This document shows, piece by piece, positions 8,371 through 16,353 of a DNA stretch of 64,000 bases. This DNA comes from Alteromonas lipotrueae. GTDB lineage: Bacteria; Pseudomonadota; Gammaproteobacteria; Enterobacterales; Alteromonadaceae. The stretch spans positions 186,001 to 250,000 of the forward strand of contig NZ_JAESDI010000002.1 of the NCBI RefSeq assembly GCF_019249215.1, written 5' to 3'. The number at the start of each line of letters is the position of its first letter. The first letter of the stretch is position 1. The notes under the pieces were generated by a model. The model saw nothing but the letters and a program-made list of their open reading frames with translations, was not told the origin of the DNA and made no database searches. The position numbers and the translations under genes are program-made.

Positions 8371-8393
8371 AAGAATAGTTCATTCTTTTCAAA
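8365..8393. repeat. perfect 12-base inverted repeat in the leader of the dehydrogenase operon
   Basis: TTTGAAAAGAAT (8365-8376) and ATTCTTTTCAAA (8382-8393) are exact reverse complements around AGTTC. It could be an operator or a leader hairpin. A further ATTCTTTTCA half occurs at 8227-8236. It overlaps the -12 region of the weak sigma-54-like promoter and ends 23 bases before the ATG at 8417. Confidence 0.6.
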
Positions 8394-8416
8394 CTGAACA
8401 ATCAGGTAACGAAAAC

Positions 8417-9880
8417 ATGAATATTTCGAATTGGCTGGAAAATAGCCCTTGGGACGGCACATTCTTTAATGGGGATTGGGTCAAAGGTGAACTCGGCACT
8501 ATCGATGTGATTGAGCCAGCGACACAGACAGTACTCGCACGAGTAGGTTGCGCCTCTGCTCAAGATGTAGCCCATGCAGCACGCCAAGCCGCCAGTGCAC
8601 AAGCCCAATGGGCAAAAATGTCTCCTCGCGAAAAATCTGACATATTATTAAATGCCGCGTCGTTTTTAAAAACTCACTTCGATGCCTTTAGTGAAATTGT
8701 CGCGAAGGAAACAGGCGGCGCTATATTTAAAGGCCAACACGAAATTAAGGAAACCATCACCATACTGCAGCTTGCGGCAGGAATGGCAATGCAACCAAAT
8801 GGCGTTACATTACCCGATCCGCAAGGGAGAATGTCTATTGCTAAGCAGCTTCCTATTGGGGTTGTAGGGGTTATTTCTCCTTTTAACTTTCCTATGGTGC
8901 TAAGTACAAGAAGTGTCGCTCCGGCCTTAGCAACAGGCAATGCGGTGATATCAAAACCCGATCCCCAAACGCCATTATCGGGTGGGCTAATATTAGCGGC
9001 TGCATTAGAAGAAGCGGGGTTGCCCAAAGGGTTGTACCACGTAATGCCTGGCTTTGTAGAAGCGGGTAGTGCCGTTTGTGAAGCCCCTGAAATTGGGGTG
9101 GTTGCATTTACTGGCTCTACCGATGCAGGTCGTAAAATTGGTGAGGTTTGTGGCCGAAACCTCAAAAAAGTATCGCTTGAACTTGGCGGTAACAGCGCGC
9201 TAATTGTATTGGAAGATGCGGATTTAGATATTGCTGCCAGTAACATTGCCTGGGGTGCTTATCTTCATCAAGGCCAAATATGTATGGCGTCAGGTCGAAT
9301 ACTCGTTCACGAATCTATTGCTGAAAAATTATCACAAAAGATTGTTCAGCGTGCCAATCAGTTACCCATTGGTAATCCTACAAAGGGCGCATCAATCGGG
9401 CCTTTAATTAACCAGCGCCAGCTATCGCGGGTTGAAAGCATTGTGAATGATTCTATTGATGCCGGCGCTGTCCTCCTCACCGGAGGTGAAAGTGATGGGC
9501 TGTTTTACACCCCAACAGTTTTGTCTAACGTTAAGCCTGGAATGCGTTGCTTCGAGGAAGAAATTTTTGGCCCTGTAGTGAATATTGTCACCTTTTCTAC
9601 CGATGAGCAGGCAGTTGCGCTTGCAAACATGGGCGACTACGGCTTGGCAGGTAGTGTGCTTTCACCCAATCTCTCTAGAGCAATGGCAATAGGAGAGCAG
9701 CTACATGTGGGGCTACTTCATATTAACGATCAGACGGTGAACGATGAATGCATCAACCCATTCGGCGGCACACGTGCGTCTGGAAACGGCTCTTCCGTGT
9801 GCGGCCCTGCAGATTGGGCGCTGTACACACATTGGCAATGGATGACGATGAAAAGTGAGGCTACGCCAAAGCTGTTTTAG
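8417..9880 (+). CDS. aryl-aldehyde dehydrogenase, XylC / vanillin dehydrogenase type
   Basis: An NAD(P)-dependent aldehyde dehydrogenase of 487 residues, the length of XylC (benzaldehyde dehydrogenase). It has the Rossmann motif FTGSTDAGRKIGE, the general-base Glu in LELGGNSA and the catalytic Cys in LHQGQICMASGRI; the HINDQTVNDE...NPFGG region also matches XylC. The reaction is aromatic aldehyde to aromatic acid; with vanAB next door vanillin to vanillate is the best guess. I chose the ATG at 8417 (AGGTAA about 8 bases upstream). An in-frame TTG at 8366 would add 17 residues, but it lies inside a 12-base inverted repeat. The aryl-alcohol dehydrogenase gene follows after 50 bases. Confidence 0.85.
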   Translation: MNISNWLENSPWDGTFFNGDWVKGELGTIDVIEPATQTVLARVGCASAQDVAHAARQAASAQAQWAKMSPREKSDILLNAASFLKTHFDAFSEIVAKETGGAIFKGQHEIKETITILQLAAGMAMQPNGVTLPDPQGRMSIAKQLPIGVVGVISPFNFPMVLSTRSVAPALATGNAVISKPDPQTPLSGGLILAAALEEAGLPKGLYHVMPGFVEAGSAVCEAPEIGVVAFTGSTDAGRKIGEVCGRNLKKVSLELGGNSALIVLEDADLDIAASNIAWGAYLHQGQICMASGRILVHESIAEKLSQKIVQRANQLPIGNPTKGASIGPLINQRQLSRVESIVNDSIDAGAVLLTGGESDGLFYTPTVLSNVKPGMRCFEEEIFGPVVNIVTFSTDEQAVALANMGDYGLAGSVLSPNLSRAMAIGEQLHVGLLHINDQTVNDECINPFGGTRASGNGSSVCGPADWALYTHWQWMTMKSEATPKLF

Positions 9881-9930
9881 TCGATATTTAGTGTAGGTGT
9901 ACATCTAACACACCCAGTATAGGAGTTTGC

Positions 9931-11034
9931 ATGAAAATTATAGCGGCTGTTGCTCGAGAACACTCAGCACCACTGAGTATTGAAGAGTTAGAAATTGATT
10001 CGCCCAGAGACAACGAAGTACTTGTAGAATTGGTCGCAACTGGCATTTGTCATACCGACTTAGTAGTTAGAGACGGCATGCTTCCTACGCCACTTCCGGT
10101 GGTGTTAGGCCATGAAGGTGCGGGGATCGTTAGAGCTGTCGGAAGTGCGGTAAAAAAAGTCGTACCTGGCGATCATATTGTCATCACATTTGACAGCTGC
10201 GGCCATTGTGAAAGTTGTAAAGATGAGGCGCGCAGCTACTGTTTCGAGTTCTTTCCAAAAAACTTTTTTGCAACCCGAGATGACGGCTCTGTTGCGCTAA
10301 GCGATGGGAAAAACCCCGTTCATAGTCACTTCTTTGGACAATCTTCGTTTGCTTCACATGCCATTTGCCATGAAGCGAATGCCGTAAAAGTGCCAAAAAC
10401 GTTACCGCTCAAATTGTTAGGCCCCTTGGCATGTGGTGTGCAAACTGGCGCTGGCGCCATCGTTAACAGCTTGGATGTTCAAGCCGGTAAATCAATCGTT
10501 ATTTTCGGGGCTGGATCGGTGGGACTCTCAGCAATTATGGCGGCAAAAATACGTGGAGCAAAAACCATCATTGCCGTAGATATGCACGTATCTCGATTAG
10601 AAAAAGCAGAAGAATTGGGCGCAACACACGTCCTGAATGCCAACAATGCAAATGTGGTCAGTAATATTATGAATATAACCACAACTGGTGTGAACTACGC
10701 CCTTGATACTACGGGAATTCCTGCGGTTATTCGACAAGCTATTGAGACTCTCGCGCCACGAGGCGTATGCGGTATTTTGGGCGCATCTGGGCCCGATGCT
10801 GAAATTACGTTAAACGAAACACATTTCATGAGTGGGGGTAGAAAACTTTTCGGCATTGTCGAGGGTGAAGCTAAATCTGACGCCTTTATCCCAGAAATGA
10901 TTCAATGGTTTCAAAATGGAAAATTTCCATTCGACAAACTTATTCGCTTCTACCCATACACTGAAATCAATCAAGCCATTGAAGACACCAAAAGTGGAGC
11001 AGCCATTAAACCAGTCGTTGAATGGTTAGTTTGA
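9931..11034 (+). CDS. zinc-dependent aryl-alcohol dehydrogenase, XylB type
   Basis: A 367-residue medium-chain dehydrogenase that oxidises benzyl-type alcohols to aldehydes with NAD. It has the catalytic zinc region TGICHTDLVVRDG and GHEGAG, the four structural-zinc cysteines in CGHCESCKDEARSYC, and the Rossmann motif GAGSVGLSAIMAA. Stretches such as HFFGQSSFASHAI, LGPLACGVQTGAG and GKFPFDKLIRFYPY match XylB of the TOL pathway closely. AGGAG lies 6 bases before the ATG. It follows the aldehyde dehydrogenase gene, so alcohol to aldehyde to acid is encoded by one operon; vanillyl alcohol is the inferred substrate. Confidence 0.87.
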   Translation: MKIIAAVAREHSAPLSIEELEIDSPRDNEVLVELVATGICHTDLVVRDGMLPTPLPVVLGHEGAGIVRAVGSAVKKVVPGDHIVITFDSCGHCESCKDEARSYCFEFFPKNFFATRDDGSVALSDGKNPVHSHFFGQSSFASHAICHEANAVKVPKTLPLKLLGPLACGVQTGAGAIVNSLDVQAGKSIVIFGAGSVGLSAIMAAKIRGAKTIIAVDMHVSRLEKAEELGATHVLNANNANVVSNIMNITTTGVNYALDTTGIPAVIRQAIETLAPRGVCGILGASGPDAEITLNETHFMSGGRKLFGIVEGEAKSDAFIPEMIQWFQNGKFPFDKLIRFYPYTEINQAIEDTKSGAAIKPVVEWLV

Positions 11035-11095
11035 AAAAACCAATTAGCAATATTTTTTAACCAACGAGCGAGTTCGATATGAGCTCGCTTAGGGA

Positions 11096-11977
11096 ATGAT
11101 TATGGGGACTAATATGACTGTGATTGAAGGTGTTTCAACACGTGATGCCTACGCCAATGTCGATAATATAGCTATTCGGTACTGGGATTCGGAGGGAAAT
11201 GGACCTGTTCTATTTTGTTGTGGCGGCGTGGGCAGTAGCGTTGAAATTTGGCATGAACAGTTTAAGAAGCGACCCAATAACCTCAGAATTATTGCATGGG
11301 ATTACCCTAGTCATGGCTTGTCTGGTCCGTGTTTACAACGTTTAACGCTTGACGAATATGCCGGTATTGCATGGAAGTTGATAGATAAGTTGGCTATTTC
11401 AGAAGTGCATTTAATCGGTAATTCCATGGGGGGCGCCGTGTCACTGCGAATGCTCGCCCAACGTAGAGACAAAGTGAAAAGTATCGGACTACTCAATTGC
11501 GCAACGCTGGGTAAAGATACCCCAATCCCTTTTCGATTAATGACACTTCCTGGAATAGGTCGAATCATCACCAAAGCCGGAGAGACGGCATATACAAATC
11601 AAATTAATACCATTTTTCACCAACCACAAAATATTAGTGAAAGCATATTGTCAGCGATTAAGCGCAATAGCTTCAGCACAAGGGCCCAATTAGGATTTTT
11701 AAAGGGTGTTAGATGCATTAATTCAATCTTGGGGCAACGCAAGGATTTGGTTAACCAAAGTAAACACATTATAGAATTAATTACCTGCCCTATATGGGGA
11801 GTTCACGGCGAATATGACCGTGTATTACCTGTGCATCAAACAGAACAAATTTATAACTGGAATACTAACGCGAACATAAATATATTGAGAGAGTGCGGGC
11901 ACACCCCTCAAGCAGAGAAACCTATTGAGATAAACGAAATGATTCTCGCCGCGGTTTTCTCATACAATAGCGGTTAA
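11096..11977 (+). CDS. alpha/beta-hydrolase fold protein
   Basis: A 280-293 residue hydrolase with nucleophile elbow GNSMGGA, a late acidic residue in HGEYDRVLP and the catalytic His in ECGHTPQAEKP, so the Ser-Asp-His triad looks complete. No signal peptide is seen, so it should be cytoplasmic. Several starts are possible: ATG at 11096, at 11102, or at 11114 (GGGG 6 bases upstream, perhaps the best). It lies about 60 bases after the alcohol dehydrogenase gene and is probably co-transcribed. It may split an ester or lactone of the pathway, but nothing fixes its substrate. Confidence 0.75.
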   Translation: MIMGTNMTVIEGVSTRDAYANVDNIAIRYWDSEGNGPVLFCCGGVGSSVEIWHEQFKKRPNNLRIIAWDYPSHGLSGPCLQRLTLDEYAGIAWKLIDKLAISEVHLIGNSMGGAVSLRMLAQRRDKVKSIGLLNCATLGKDTPIPFRLMTLPGIGRIITKAGETAYTNQINTIFHQPQNISESILSAIKRNSFSTRAQLGFLKGVRCINSILGQRKDLVNQSKHIIELITCPIWGVHGEYDRVLPVHQTEQIYNWNTNANINILRECGHTPQAEKPIEINEMILAAVFSYNSG

Positions 11978-12004
11978 TACTTTTATCGAGCGGTAGCGAT
12001 TGAG

Positions 12005-12700
12005 TTAGCTCTCACCACTACCTCCTTGAACCGTTTTTAGGTAAGCCCCTAAGCTTTTATCTTTCTCGTCTTTATACCTGCGATCGAGTACTGAAAATTC
12101 AGATATTCGGTCGAGCCGAAAACTTCTAAATGCGCCGCGAAGCTCACACCAACCAGCCAACAGCCAAATTGGGCTAAATGAAATAAGTGCTAAAGGACGT
12201 ATTACGCGAACAGTCTTTTTGTCATTAAGGTCCAGATAGTGAAATTGCACAAATTGCTTACGTCTTATGCACTCCCTGACGTCAGTAAAATTCACCTGCC
12301 AAGGTATCTTGTAGCGGCTCGGCGCTGAAAAAGTACTAATTTGATGAAGTTCATTAATTAAAGCTGCGGGCAGTGTAGCCTGTATTTTTCGATACGCGCT
12401 TTGTGCTTTTTGAGCAAACTTTTCATCTGTCCAGTTACTCACCATGCCTATTCCCAAAGCAATTGCTTCTAGTTCGTCAGCGTCAAACATAATGGGGGGA
12501 AGGTGGTACTTTTTATCAATTACATACCCCACTCCGGCCTCACCGAAAATAGGAACACCGGAGTCAATCAAGTCTTGAATATCTCTGTAAACAGTACGAA
12601 GACTGACTTCAAACGTGTCTGCTAAGGTTTGCGCAGTTACAGCCTGATGCATTCTTCTTAAATGATGAACGATGTCGTTTAATCTGTCGGCTTTACGCAT
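12005..12700 (-). CDS. DeoR-type HTH / WYL-domain transcriptional regulator (YafY-like)
   Basis: A 231-residue regulator: N-terminal winged helix (about 3-60; VTAQTLADTFEVSLRTVYRDIQDL), then a WYL domain (about 135-215; FVQFHYLDLNDKKTVRVIRP, SPIWLLAGWCELRGAFRSFRLDRI). WYL domains sense ligands or nucleic acids. The gene is divergent from a VOC-protein gene, with a perfect 10-base inverted repeat between them that is its most likely operator. It ends 27 bases from the convergent end of the hydrolase gene, so it is probably a separate module and not part of the aromatic operon. Confidence 0.82.
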   Translation of the reverse strand: MRKADRLNDIVHHLRRMHQAVTAQTLADTFEVSLRTVYRDIQDLIDSGVPIFGEAGVGYVIDKKYHLPPIMFDADELEAIALGIGMVSNWTDEKFAQKAQSAYRKIQATLPAALINELHQISTFSAPSRYKIPWQVNFTDVRECIRRKQFVQFHYLDLNDKKTVRVIRPLALISFSPIWLLAGWCELRGAFRSFRLDRISEFSVLDRRYKDEKDKSLGAYLKTVQGGSGES

Positions 12701-12747
12701 AAGACGCTATGTAACCTAATGAGTGAGTGGCGTTATTTTAGATAAAC

Positions 12748-12772
12748 ACTACTGACATTAACTGTCAGTAGT
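12748..12772. promoter_or_regulatory. palindromic operator between the WYL regulator and VOC genes
   Basis: ACTACTGACA (12748-12757) and TGTCAGTAGT (12763-12772) are perfect reverse complements with a 5-base spacer. It is centred between the two divergent genes, 47 bases from each start codon, and is the only strong palindrome there. Confidence 0.65.
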
Positions 12773-12819
12773 CAATGGCTACTATGTAGTTGCGACACTT
12801 AATCACTTAGGAGAAAGAC

Positions 12820-13233
12820 ATGATTGGATACGTAACAATTGGAACTGCCGACTTAGCGAAATCAGGTATGTACTACGACGCTTTACTAGGCACAATAGGT
12901 GCTACACGGTTTATGGAAGAACCCAACTACTTTATTGCGTGGTCACGTTCACAAAACGACGCTTCACTTGCAGTCTCACTACCCTTTAACAAAGAACCAG
13001 CCACGGTGGGAAATGGCACTATGGTTGCCATCGCATTAGAAACCCCAGAACAGGTTAAGGCCTTCTATAACAAAGCCATTGAATTAGGAGGTACAGACGA
13101 AGGTACACCCGGTTTTCGCCCTCAAGAGGCAGATTCAGGCTTCTATACAGGTTATTTTCGAGACCTAGATGGGAATAAACTGAACGCGTTTTGCATGGTA
13201 GAAGAATCTGTATCGGGTAAGCGTATTCTATAA
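12820..13233 (+). CDS. VOC-superfamily (glyoxalase/dioxygenase fold) protein
   Basis: A 137-residue single-unit VOC protein (MIGYVTIGTADLAKSGMYYDALL at the start; GFYTGYFRDLDGNKLNAF at the end), the fold of glyoxalase I, bleomycin-resistance proteins and extradiol dioxygenases. The characteristic DLDGNKLNAF strand is kept. RBS AGGAG lies about 7 bases before the ATG. It is divergent from a WYL regulator, an arrangement seen often for stress or detoxification VOC proteins. The substrate cannot be told. Confidence 0.8.
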   Translation: MIGYVTIGTADLAKSGMYYDALLGTIGATRFMEEPNYFIAWSRSQNDASLAVSLPFNKEPATVGNGTMVAIALETPEQVKAFYNKAIELGGTDEGTPGFRPQEADSGFYTGYFRDLDGNKLNAFCMVEESVSGKRIL

Positions 13234-13270
13234 ATAGTATTTTAGATGTTGAAGAAGCTTGGTCACTATG

Positions 13271-13295
13271 GCGCAGTTTCTGCTGCGCTATTTTG
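13271..13295 (+). terminator. possible terminator after the VOC gene
   Basis: GCGCAG and CTGCGC form a 6-base-pair stem with a 6-base loop, followed by TATTTT. It lies about 40 bases after the VOC stop codon. The U tract is short, so the call is tentative. Confidence 0.35.
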
Positions 13296-13296
13296 A

Positions 13297-13627
13297 TTAA
13301 GGGAAATTAAGAATGCCCAAAGTATCACTTAGCTTGCCGTAAAGGCTACCGCTATAACGTGGATCGTCATTAGATAAGTAGCTCGCTTCTACTCGACCAC
13401 CAACACTAATTGAAGGCGAGTAGCCAAATATATCTGCGAGATCATTAACTTGGTATTGCCCAATGTCTTCAGCAGCAATGCTTATGTTTGTTGCAGCACC
13501 TATTACCGATATTTCTTCAACAGAGGCTGTTTCGGCAGAAGTAGTATCGTCAGCCACTTGCGCTTGGGCATAGGAAAACGTGCTGGATAGTGTGTAAACC
13601 GCACTAATGAACACTCGTTTTTTTCAA
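13297..13627 (-). pseudogene. decayed N-terminal copy of the heme-type TonB-dependent receptor
   Basis: The sequence repeats the signal peptide and plug start seen at 1-381 (TLSSTFSYAQ; AAEDIGQYQVNDLADIFGYSPSISVGG). The run of six T that encodes the first lysines in the intact copy is seven T here (13618-13624), so reading from the original TTG hits a stop after seven codons. After SISVGG the product jumps to a barrel-like stretch (YLSNDDPRYSGSLYGKLSDTLG) and ends, which points to a large internal deletion. A 105-residue frame can be read from an internal ATG, but it lacks a full signal peptide and any complete domain. Confidence 0.8.
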
Positions 13628-13724
13628 GGAAAGAACCGTTTAAATATTTAATTATTCAAAATACAAAAGGCGCTCGTTTGCTTCACACTGAAAAGGTTGT
13701 GTTTCAACAATTGTTACATTTTGA
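13396..13724 (-). repeat. direct repeat, copy B (decayed receptor gene start)
   Basis: Homologous to 151-478 in the same orientation. It includes the upstream region as far as a shared TTGTTACATTTT. Similarity stops at 13396, where the deletion in the receptor remnant begins. Confidence 0.75.
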
Positions 13725-13745
13725 ATTGAGAGGGAGTTTGGAAGG

Positions 13746-13919
13746 TTACTTTTGTTCGTCTTCAGGCTGAGTATTTTGATCTTCGCTATTTGCTTGCTCA
13801 GCTAGCTTTTCTCGCTCGGCTTTAGAAACATAAACCGGCTTATTACTCTTATGAATTTTAGCGTTCGCTTTTTTATCTTTTTTCTGGAGTTTTTTAATGA
13901 TTTTTTTACGACGGTTCAT
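13746..13919 (-). CDS. DUF2986-family small basic protein
   Basis: A 57-residue protein starting MNRRKKIIKKLQKKDKKANA and continuing KIHKSNKPVYVSKAEREKLA, with an acidic, glutamine-rich tail. The start and middle are the conserved signature of DUF2986, a family of unknown function in marine gammaproteobacteria. AGGAGA lies about 9 bases before the ATG. The very basic head suggests contact with nucleic acid or ribosomes, but that is only inference. It stands alone between the receptor remnant and a gap. Confidence 0.8.
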   Translation of the reverse strand: MNRRKKIIKKLQKKDKKANAKIHKSNKPVYVSKAEREKLAEQANSEDQNTQPEDEQK

Positions 13920-14283
13920 ACCCTTTTTCTCCTAAACAATCTTACTGACTCTTCATATTATACAGTGTTCACGACTCAAGCTGCCATACACACATTTACG
14001 AGCACGGTTTACTAAATAATAAGGACTATAGAGTTTCAGCAACAACAGCCCTTAACACAACCAAAATTGGTTTGGGCATACTTCTTGATTATTTATTAGA
14101 CTGTTGCTACCAATTACTGAAACTAGGCTATCGCCAGCTGAAAAATAGGTGAGATTATTCCGCCCCTTAGGGAAAAGAGGTGGTTTGTTGCCGCTTTATA
14201 GTTTGATAACTTGTTACTCTGCCCTCGCAAAGCGGATTCCCATGTAGCTTCCTTAGATGTACTCATTTAGAACGGAGAGACTT
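13920..14283. other. intergenic region with no recognised gene
   Basis: About 360 bases between the divergent DUF2986 gene and the acidic-protein gene. I see no coding frame, tRNA or clear terminator. The last bases hold a GGAGAG ribosome-binding site for the gene starting at 14284. Confidence 0.5.
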
Positions 14284-15099
14284 ATGCTTGATAGTATTAC
14301 CCAATCCGATACAGGATTTAGTCAGTCCTCATTAAATAAACTTCAGGTTCGCTCTTTAACCGAAGACGAAATATCTGGCTTCGGCGACATTCTTCGCCAA
14401 GCAAATGAGCAAACGACTACGTCGAAAGAATTTTTGAAATCACTGTCATCCGACGAACTGCAATTAGTCAAAAAAGCCAATAGCCTTGCAGCAAATATTG
14501 ATGTGGACTCTCTTAGTCAAGAAGGTGCCCAAAATCTATTAAGCCAGCCAGATGGCTCTGACTTAGTCGACTTAAACAATGATGGCATTGTTGAAATTGG
14601 TATAGGTAGAACTATTCATTTCCCCCCCGTAAATGCCACCGCTCATGTAAAAGCCTCATGGGAAAAAGCAACAGAAGGAATGGATGGGGGAGAGAAAGCA
14701 CAGTTAGAGCTAAGCATGTTTTCTATGGTATATGGGTTTGGGATAAACGGTGTTGATCCCGATGTGGCTTTGCCACCTGAACAGCAGTGGGATAGTACAA
14801 ATATAAATGCGTTGTACGAGTATGCGCAATCAAATCTAGAATTCCGTGTAGGGATGGAAGGTTGGACTGATTACAATAAGCAGCTTGATAAGGTATACGA
14901 AAGCTTCTTTTCTTCCATTCGCCAATCTAGCAGTAGTATGTTTCAACCTCAGCAAAATGCTAGTGCTATAAAATCGTCTTCGTCATTGGGCTCATCATCA
15001 GAGCAAAACACGACTACTTCTATGTCACCCAGTGATAGAATTAAAGAGGTTAATCAATTAGTGCTTGATGCTAAATCAGAACTTAATTCAGGGCCGTAA
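14284..15099 (+). CDS. uncharacterised acidic protein with an EF-hand-like loop
   Basis: A 271-residue protein that I do not recognise. It has no signal peptide or membrane segment. Around residues 86-97 it reads DLVDLNNDGIVEIG, a DxNxDG loop like those of EF-hand or dockerin calcium sites. A helical middle follows and then a Ser/Gln/Asn-rich tail (about 215-255) that should be disordered. I prefer the ATG at 14284 (GGAGAG 5 bases upstream) to the in-frame ATG at 14257. It is flanked by unrelated genes and appears to be a single-gene unit. Confidence 0.65.
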   Translation: MLDSITQSDTGFSQSSLNKLQVRSLTEDEISGFGDILRQANEQTTTSKEFLKSLSSDELQLVKKANSLAANIDVDSLSQEGAQNLLSQPDGSDLVDLNNDGIVEIGIGRTIHFPPVNATAHVKASWEKATEGMDGGEKAQLELSMFSMVYGFGINGVDPDVALPPEQQWDSTNINALYEYAQSNLEFRVGMEGWTDYNKQLDKVYESFFSSIRQSSSSMFQPQQNASAIKSSSSLGSSSEQNTTTSMSPSDRIKEVNQLVLDAKSELNSGP

Positions 15100-15213
15100 T
15101 ACTCTCTAAAGCGCAAGGGCGCGCTCCAACTAAAACTCTCGCCTTTGGTGAGACAGCGAATACCTTACTACTATTCATTCTGATTCAGGCAAGGCTATGT
15201 GAAGTTTACCAAG

Positions 15214-16071
15214 CTAATAATCTAAGGTAACAATGAAGTCTTTTAATAAGTCATAACCGATTAGCCCCACCACACGCTTTCCACGTATACGGCTTCCAGT
15301 GCTTTCATATTGGCTTTCTAAATGCGTTTTTTGTCCTGCTGCTGGAAAACTTACTTTTACGTCGCTGATTTCATAAGGGCCGAATTTCACCACTTTTGAA
15401 GTAGCAAATTCGTTCACACCTGAGCTATTTGCGCCAAACGATGTGGTAGCTCCCTCAACCTGCTCAAGTAATCCTGCTCTTGATGCAGAGCGACGGTCAA
15501 TTAAAATCGTTCCTGCATTTCCGGTATCTATACGTAACCACAGTGCAACCCCGTTGATATGAATTTCAGCGATTGGCATTCCACTCCCCTTTTGGGAAAC
15601 AGCCTTTACGTTTGCTATTTCCCCCATATCAACAGCATCTCTTGTGATCAGGCGTATTTTGCTACGTGAATAATCAAGCTGCACTATAAAGTTTTTGAAA
15701 AAGCCTGCTCCTAACAACATGCCATTAGAGTGATGTCCTAAAGTGGTTTCAACCACAGAGTCTAGTTCAAACTCGGTGCCGAAAATATCCACTTTCACAT
15801 TGTTATAAGCACGTCTTTTCTCTACCCCATAAACGCCCTTAATATTGACCGAACGTGCTGAATCTAAACTGAGGTTGTGCTTGCCGACAAATGCTCGGTT
15901 AATACTATTGATTTGAGCCCCAGAGTCCAACATAGCCCTAGACTCAATGCCCTCAATCGAAACTGGTAAAAAGATATGCCCATTGTCTAGTATGAAATCA
16001 GTCCATACTGTGACTGCGCTGAATGATTTAAAAGATAGAAATAGAAAAGACAGTAGGAGATATCGCACCAT
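15214..16071 (-). CDS. exported retropepsin-like aspartic protease, two-domain
   Basis: A 285-residue protein with a signal peptide (about 1-19) and two retropepsin-type halves. The first has AMLDSGAQINSI (Asp49) and ends with LGAGFFKNFIVQLDY. The second has LRIDTGNAG (Asp182) and ends with VGLIGYDLLKDFIVTLDY. Each half has its D-(S/T)-G, so one chain could form a pepsin-like active site from two lobes, whereas retropepsins usually dimerise. It is predicted periplasmic. No partner gene is adjacent. The substrate is unknown. Confidence 0.75.
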   Translation of the reverse strand: MVRYLLLSFLFLSFKSFSAVTVWTDFILDNGHIFLPVSIEGIESRAMLDSGAQINSINRAFVGKHNLSLDSARSVNIKGVYGVEKRRAYNNVKVDIFGTEFELDSVVETTLGHHSNGMLLGAGFFKNFIVQLDYSRSKIRLITRDAVDMGEIANVKAVSQKGSGMPIAEIHINGVALWLRIDTGNAGTILIDRRSASRAGLLEQVEGATTSFGANSSGVNEFATSKVVKFGPYEISDVKVSFPAAGQKTHLESQYESTGSRIRGKRVVGLIGYDLLKDFIVTLDY

Positions 16072-16353
16072 AAAATTCCCTTCAATGCTGCCGCTAAGAT
16101 ATTGATATTTAATTTATCATAGGAATAAAGAACATTCGATTTTAGTTGCGTAATTATGCTGTAAAGGTCTTTTATAGCGCACACGCAGGGTTGGAAGCAC
16201 ATGACGATATAGATCCTATATCTAAGATCAGTAGATAACATTCTGTAGATTCAATACTCTCTGTTTTAAGAAAGCTGTATATTTAAACAGCCAATCATTT
16301 TACTCTGGGTCAAACGAGTGATAAACTCTCCAAAAAGTGAAAAGGTATTATCT

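Noticed and set aside
8674..9246. 190-codon minus-strand frame inside the aldehyde dehydrogenase gene
   Set aside because: It lies fully antisense to a gene with strong family motifs and has no domain of its own, so it is a shadow frame.
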